Origin: Plantago ovata
Lineage: Eukaryota; Streptophyta; Magnoliopsida; Lamiales; Plantaginaceae
Length of the DNA stretch: 64,000 nt
Assembly (NCBI GenBank): GCA_028274465.1
Contig: CM051456.1
Location: 5,643,545-5,707,544, forward strand
Reading direction: 5' to 3'
The notes beneath the pieces were generated by a model, which was given only the letters and a program-made list of their open reading frames with translations, was not told the DNA's origin and made no database searches. Position 1 is the stretch's first letter. Each line of letters opens with the position of its first letter. Shown in pieces: positions 58,585 through 64,000 of the stretch. Both the position numbers and the translations under genes were made by a program.

Positions 58585-59241
58585 ATGGCAGCAGCAACAG
58601 AGAGCAACAACGGTGGTGGCTCTCTGCATTCTCTCCACGCCGCTCTGGATCCAAAATCTCTCATCCTCTCCCAGTTCTCCGACTCCACTTCACCCCAATT
58701 CCTCCAACTCACCACCGAAAGCCCCATCCTCGAACGAGGCCCCCGGTACAACGAGTACTCCGATCTCCGCAACAAACGTCTCCGGTCAAGAATCTCCACC
58801 GACGAAAAGGTTCCTTGCCCAATCGTTCTCACTCCGCCCAGAAAACAGGTCAAGTTCAGTTCTCCCAATTTGGCAACTACCCCGCCGAGGCAAGTGAAAA
58901 GGACGCTGTCTTCTTCGTCTGTTGTCGCGCAGTCTGTGCCTGATTTCTCAGCGTTGAGGAAGGAGAATCGGAGGCCGCCTGTTACGCCGCCTCCTGCGGT
59001 TTTGAAGAGTGGGAAGATGTATGGGAAATTGGGAGGGGCTGGGAGTAAGTCTGCCAATGCCGGGGAGAAGAGGGGCGGTGGTGGTATGATGACGACGATG
59101 AGGAAGAGTTACGCGAATGTGGAGGAGATGAAGAGTTTGTCTGTTGCTGCGAAGAACGCGATTATCAATGGTGGTAGGCTTGGGCTTGGCAATGGTGGTG
59201 CTAGCAGTAATAAGACTATTTTGGGGTCTAGAAGGTTTTGA
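58585..59241 (+). CDS. plant protein of unknown function, 218 aa
   Basis: Single-exon gene starting ATGGCAGCAGCAACAGAG. The protein is Ser/Pro-rich and basic: SLHSLHAALDPKSLILSQFSD, LTTESPILERGPRYNEYSDLR and RKQVKFSSPNL; TPP motifs occur at VLTPPRKQ, TTPPRQV and VTPPPA and could be proline-directed kinase sites (inference). The C-terminal part is Gly-rich with MRKSYANVEEMKSL, ending ILGSRRF. No membrane segment or signal peptide. The DPKS...GPRYxEYxxLR block looks like a conserved plant family that I cannot name; codon use and the CT-rich leader support a real gene. The long ORF on the opposite strand is a GC shadow. Confidence 0.8.
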   Translation: MAAATESNNGGGSLHSLHAALDPKSLILSQFSDSTSPQFLQLTTESPILERGPRYNEYSDLRNKRLRSRISTDEKVPCPIVLTPPRKQVKFSSPNLATTPPRQVKRTLSSSSVVAQSVPDFSALRKENRRPPVTPPPAVLKSGKMYGKLGGAGSKSANAGEKRGGGGMMTTMRKSYANVEEMKSLSVAAKNAIINGGRLGLGNGGASSNKTILGSRRF

Positions 59242-59958
59242 AAACTTATTCACCATGTGCGAATTGGCGAATTCGTAGGTTCAATTCGAAAGGAGATGAT
59301 TGATTGATTCTTTCATTTTGCTGGCCTGATTGGTGATGATCTTCATGTTTGGTTTGCGGTTTTCCTGATAATTCTTTGAATTCTTTCTCTGTTTCTTTCA
59401 TGGCCTATAGCCTCATAGTATCTGTATAGAAGAAAAGAAAAATGGTATTTTTGCAGTATGATATTGTAACATAATGGAACTTGGAGTGATATATTATTTC
59501 CTTTTGGTGCTTCAAGTTTTAGGCTTTTAGCTCATGATGAAGCCGTTTTAGCTCATGTTTTTGTTGCTTTGTTGTTAGCAATCTTGATGATTCTTTCAGT
59601 TTTTCGTGGAAGCCATTGATGTGGACATGGCCACGAAAACTGGTAAACACAGAGCCTTAATTAGGTCATTTACATGCGCGTATTCTAGGTTTTATTCGTT
59701 CAGTAGCGCCTTCACACACATTTGGAGCACCCATAAGCCCATAACAGAAATTTAACTGGTAAAACTAGCAGATGGAACAAGTTTACAGTCATTCATGGAA
59801 CACATTCACAGAATACGGAGGTGATTAAGATTAAGATGTTAAATCACGTAGTGGATACCAGTAGAAACCCAAAAAAGGAAAGATTAAAATGTTAGATCAA
59901 GTTTACAAAAGATTGTTGGCTTCTTCTAACTTCACAAATGGAGAGGAGAACATATCAA
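59242..59958. other. convergent spacer
   Basis: 3' UTRs of the plus-strand 218-aa gene and the minus-strand DUF4378 gene. No gene seen. Confidence 0.4.
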
Positions 59959-62900
59959 CTAGCAGTGACAAAGATCTAGCACAATATCATCCAGCAATGT
60001 GTTGAGTAACTGTTGGCTGACCTCAATACCAGTCTCGGACCTTTCAGGCTCGAATTCTGTCCATTCCCCGAACGAACGACTCATGTCCACATCAATCAAC
60101 TCGTCCTGTACGAACCTGGACAGCTCCTTCCACCTTTTGACTTCCTCCACAATGTCGAAGAGTAGCAGGTTCGTGCTCATGCAGAGTGGTAATTTTTGGG
60201 ACACTTTAGACCCAGATTTAAGATACCTGTCACACCTCAAGTCCAGGTACTCTATGATCGAATCAAATGCAAATCTTGTGAGTTGATTCATCTCTTCCGA
60301 GTTCTCAACACCAAGAGCAGGGCCGAAGTTCATCCAGAGAACAGTTGCAAGTGTTTCCAGTTCAGCAAGCAGCAAATGCTTGATTGAAGACTCCTTTTTT
60401 ACAGCAGGGTTTAAACGGGAGGCGTTTTGAAACATCAATTCTGCATCTACAAGGACCTCCTGAACATGGTCAAGCCTGCTTCCTTTAACACCGTAACTGG
60501 CAAGATTAATGCAGCATAAGGTTTCAGAAACAAAGTCAAGGATGTCCACAACCAATTCTTTACTACTTTTCGGCATGGTCATTGAGTTTGCAGAATCAGA
60601 AAGTTCTGAATCAGGGTTGAAAGAATGTAGTTCAGAAGAGGAGCAGCAATCCATAGACTCATTCGACATTTTATACCCTAAAAAATTCATGAAAAAAAAA
60701 AAAAACAGATAGGTTATGAAGACGGTGTAAGAAAAGCAAGTGTGGGCAAAACAATCTTGAGACAATATGTTCGTACCCAGGTTATCGTCATGGCTACTGG
60801 AGAGGCAACTCTCACTGGAAAAAGCTTCAAGAACAGATCCTGGGCTTAAGTGTTCACAGCCAAGCGATTGGTCGACAGACTGCTTGGCTTCCATTGCTTT
60901 TGCCTGCGTATGGATCAGATATGTACGATCTCAGTTATTCAACCAAACATACCGAATACAATGATGAGAAAATAAACAGAGCACAAAGGCATCTAGAAAA
61001 CCAAGATAATTAATACACGAAATACGCAAGAGCGTACTTTGGAGAGAAAATATGAACAGTAAGATAAATCAAGGTAGCTTAGAAAGGCCGATTCAATTAT
61101 TCACGAAAATCACCGAACTTTAACTAACTAAACATAGTTCTACAGACAAGAAAATGGCTATAACATGACATTTTAATCAAGTCGAGGGCACTTTAAAAGT
61201 TTCAGATAGTGTTGTTAAATTCAAGTTATAGCAGCCAAATTATACCGTCTAGAGACCAATGTATCATATATGACATCGCCTTACCACATTCATCAATCAT
61301 TTAGAAGGTTACACAGCTAATTGTTCCCGGTTTAACAGATCACATATTCTACAACAAGATCCCTAGTTCCTTACTAACTCATAACTCATTGCATCACTGA
61401 CAATGTACTAGGAACTGTCACACAATTGCTAGCATGTTTCTCACAGATTTGGGTCATAATCGTGCATTCTTGTAAAGCAATAGTACTCGAAAGAACTCTA
61501 ATTATCCTATGAAGAAAGAATTTAGCTGACCTTTGAGTTGGTGTATGATTTTGGATTAGACATACGACTTTCATTCCGGATGCTAATCTCCTCACAAGAC
61601 AAAAACTCTGAATTATTCTGCACAAACGGCATCTCCGTAGTTAAGGCAGATATTAACTCCTGCAGAATCATTGAGGTGGTCTTTTTCGGGGCATGGCTTC
61701 CCATATCCTCTCCCTGTGAATTCAATTCTTTCAACTTTTGTTCCAGAAGAGCACCTAAAGCATCTCCACTTAAAGAGGCAGGTTTATCAAACTTGGCCCT
61801 AACATTTTCATTTGGTGCTGATTTCTGTGTAGTTCTACTACCAGAGTCATTTCGCACTCTTCTCTTCTCAAAAGCATGAACTCCAGTCTTCTGCTTTGCC
61901 TGAGAACTAAATGTGAAAGAAATAGAATCTTGGTTCTCTGGACAAGTGCCGACTGCCCTATGTTGCACGTGAGACGATCCACTTCTTCGGCTTTGTTGGC
62001 CAGAGTGCACATTATATCCCGAGTCCTTGGTAGATGCTGCTTGAGGAATAGTTCCATGTGTTTGCTTTCTGACAGCGGAATTCATGAAAACAGAACCTTC
62101 ACTCTGTCTAGGAACATTAACAGGCCTTCTCTTTCGCCCTAGTGATGCCAAGTCATTTTGTCTCGAGGAGATTCTCTTCTCCATTTCGAAATTTTCCATT
62201 CTGGAGTTTCCACTTGAGCTTCTAGTTGATGAGGCAAAATTTCTGTTGGATGAAACAAAACTTTTTCGCTCATCCACGATAGTACTAGGGGGGTTGACGA
62301 ATTTAGACCTGGGAGGATAATTGCTCTTCGCTCGCGGCATCTGATTGTAGTTTTGCACCCTTTGAGGTATTTGATTGTAGTTTTGCATCCTTTGGTTAGA
62401 CCTCAAAGATGGTGGCAAATCTTTCTTAGGCTTCAAGTGCTGGCTGCTGCAATTCTGTTGCACTCGTGTGGTGAAAGAACTCACATCCGGAGTGAGATTA
62501 TCAAGAGGTTGAAACTTGTCCGTGAATGAAGGTTTGACAGCAGGGCAATCATCTTCATGAAGGTCCTTTTCAAACTCTCGATAACATCTAGACTGTCCGG
62601 GTTTGCTTCTTCCTGGCCCTTGACAAGAGAATTCAACACAATTGGAAGATGGACTCAATATCAAAGGATGTTCATTGCTGCAGTGTTTAGGCCCCAGATC
62701 ATCATCATTTAGTAAATGGCCACAATTTCCGCAGGATGGCTGGCCGCTAGGAATTACACTTTCACAATGTTCGGAATCATCCATCAAAGTCTTTAACGTA
62801 TGAGTATGATGCTGAGTGTTCAAGTAAGTGAGAGCACGATTAGATCGACCAGCTTGCAACCCAGGCTCCAAAATTTTAGTTGCAGCACCGATTAGTTTAG

Positions 62901-63843
62901 ATGAACTTTTCCCTGAGAGATTTCTTGGACTTTTCACCACTGGGACAGGAAGTTTCGGATGATGCTTCTTCGTTCTCGACAGGACATTCTTAAATGGCAA
63001 AGTATCCGCCCCAAATCTAGTCACCGCACGCCTCTCGGAACAACTTGTCTTCTGTAGCTTCAGAGGCCTCGAATCATTCTTAATCCCGCCTTTCCCTACA
63101 CTCAACACTTTCCCCATTTCATCCTCAACCATCTCTGCCTTATTACTTTCTACCCCAGAAACCTGAACTTTCTTCGATTTCTCTCTTTGCAATGCTGCCG
63201 GCATGGACTCCAGACCCATGAGCTTAGCAACCAAACTGGGAGCCCGAGTTTCACGCCTTTGTTCAAGATCAAGACAACCCTTTTTTCCATTAGGAAATCC
63301 CCCACTATTCTCATCAGCAATCTGTTTTTAACCATCCACATTGTCCCATAGAAATAATCTAACATCAGTCATACTTAAACTTAAAAAGGTTCATTCACTC
63401 AAACACTAAACAGTAGTACTAATACAAAAAAACAAAGGCATATAAATAAAACATTCAATTCAACCATGAAGAATTGAAATGATGCATACCAAACGATGCT
63501 TTGCCTGCTTTTCATCACCCCCAAATTTCTTAGATGCTTGTTTCAACCGGCCTAATCACCACAATGCAATAAATAAAACATACCAAGAATCAGTTCTAGC
63601 AATGCAAATTTAGTAAAAAGAGCATCAAATGAAAACAGTAACAGCAGAAAGAAGAGATTTGAGGACAATGTAGTAACCTGGTGAAAGCAATTTCTTGGAA
63701 AAAAGCTTGTTCTTGGCAAATCTACGGTTCCAATCAAAGAGCTGAAAGAAGACACCAACACAACCACCTGGCCTATGAGGCTTCTTCTCCACAATAGCCA
63801 AAGACGACGTCGTTATCTCCATCTCCAACGCCTCCTCACTCAT
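59959..63843 (-). CDS. DUF3741/DUF4378 protein (TRM/LONGIFOLIA-like)
   Basis: Five exons: 63843-63678, 63551-63490, 63321-61531, 60903-60777, 60677-59959; phases fit and give 954 aa. Start MSEEALEMEITTSS; the first exon has KPHRPGGCVGVFFQLFDWNRRF, typical of the family's N-terminus. Exon 3 begins with SLVAKLMGLESMP, the DUF3741 motif, and continues as a long disordered Ser/Asn/Arg-rich region. A C-terminal DUF4378 domain (HVQEVLVDAELMF ... LLLAELETLATVLWMNFG ... LLFDIVEEVKRW ... LLNTLLDDIVLDL) closes the protein. Members include LONGIFOLIA and the TRM proteins, which bring TON1-PP2A complexes to cortical microtubules; a microtubule or cell-shape role here is inference. Intact. Confidence 0.88.
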
Positions 63844-64000
63844 TTTCTTTTCTCACTCACTCACCCAAAATTCAAGCATAAATCTCCCAAGAGAATCAAT
63901 CAAGACTCCTTTTTTTTTTAACCCAAAAAGAAGAAATACCCAAACCCCATTTGAAACAAACACTAGAAAACAAAGGAATTAAAAAGAGAAGCCCAGCAAG
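63844..64000. other. 5' flank of the DUF3741/DUF4378 gene
   Basis: Should hold the 5' UTR and promoter; short A-rich and T-rich tracts only. Confidence 0.4.

Noticed and set aside
58575-59057. 160-aa minus-strand ORF opposite the 218-aa gene
   Set aside because: GC-driven open frame opposite a clear coding strand; no family features and no promoter in the right place.
60196-60712. Plus-strand ORFs opposite the DUF4378 domain
   Set aside because: Opposite frames of a well-supported coding exon.
1-64000. CRISPR arrays, operons, prophage or other prokaryotic systems
   Set aside because: No regularly spaced repeats, no operon-like gene packing; spliced nuclear plant genes throughout.

Overview
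The window is nuclear DNA from a flowering plant, most likely a eudicot. Protein genes are split by short GT-AG introns with plant-type exon structures. It also has a plant-type U2 snRNA gene with an upstream sequence element plus TATA promoter, eukaryotic initiator tRNA-Met genes, plastid-targeted proteins, plant-only families (DUF3741/DUF4378, DUF266 glycosyltransferases) and Stowaway, PIF/Harbinger and hAT-type MITEs. The species cannot be named from the sequence alone.

Layout. 1-36 kb is an accessory region built around a tandem array of five alpha-carbonic anhydrase genes, all on the minus strand (1-455 partial, 2312-3830, 9466-11015, 28324-29795, 33684-35226). It is interrupted by a U2 snRNA gene (about 5369), a small proline-rich protein gene (12987-13397, plus), a kinesin-5 gene (14052-19840, minus) and a MATE transporter gene with a broken tandem copy (22245-24528 and about 20641-21650). 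Two initiator tRNA-Met genes (26715, 32225) mark two copies of a segment of about 4.5-5 kb that each carry one carbonic anhydrase gene; the second copy has gained a 444-bp hAT element. 36-38 kb is AT-rich with no gene seen. 38-42 kb holds a small conserved plant gene (37986-38761, plus) and a DUF266/GT14-like glycosyltransferase (39264-40649, minus) with an orphan duplicate first exon (41183-41772). 42.8-52.6 kb holds the plastidic glucose translocator gene (42839-48196, minus) head to head with a CRS2/peptidyl-tRNA hydrolase-like gene (49974-52561, plus), with a tRNA-Ala gene between them. I recall this pair being adjacent in Arabidopsis as well. 53.5-55.2 kb is an intronless poly(A) polymerase-like retrocopy with changed catalytic residues. 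58.6 kb onward holds a 218-aa plant gene of unknown function (plus) and a five-exon DUF3741/DUF4378 (TRM/LONGIFOLIA-like) gene (59959-63843, minus).

Main points of interest. (1) The third carbonic anhydrase gene has its signal-peptide exon replaced by an unrelated 58-codon exon, joined in frame by good splice sites, and has lost both cysteines of the family's disulfide; together these suggest relocation out of the secretory pathway. (2) The glucose translocator has a one-base insertion in an A-run that breaks the frame in exon 9. (3) The glycosyltransferase has a second, orphan first exon with a compatible splice phase. (4) The poly(A) polymerase retrocopy is predicted catalytically dead and carries a 90-bp internal duplication. 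No prokaryote-style system is present. Splice sites were read by eye, so exon limits are predictions.
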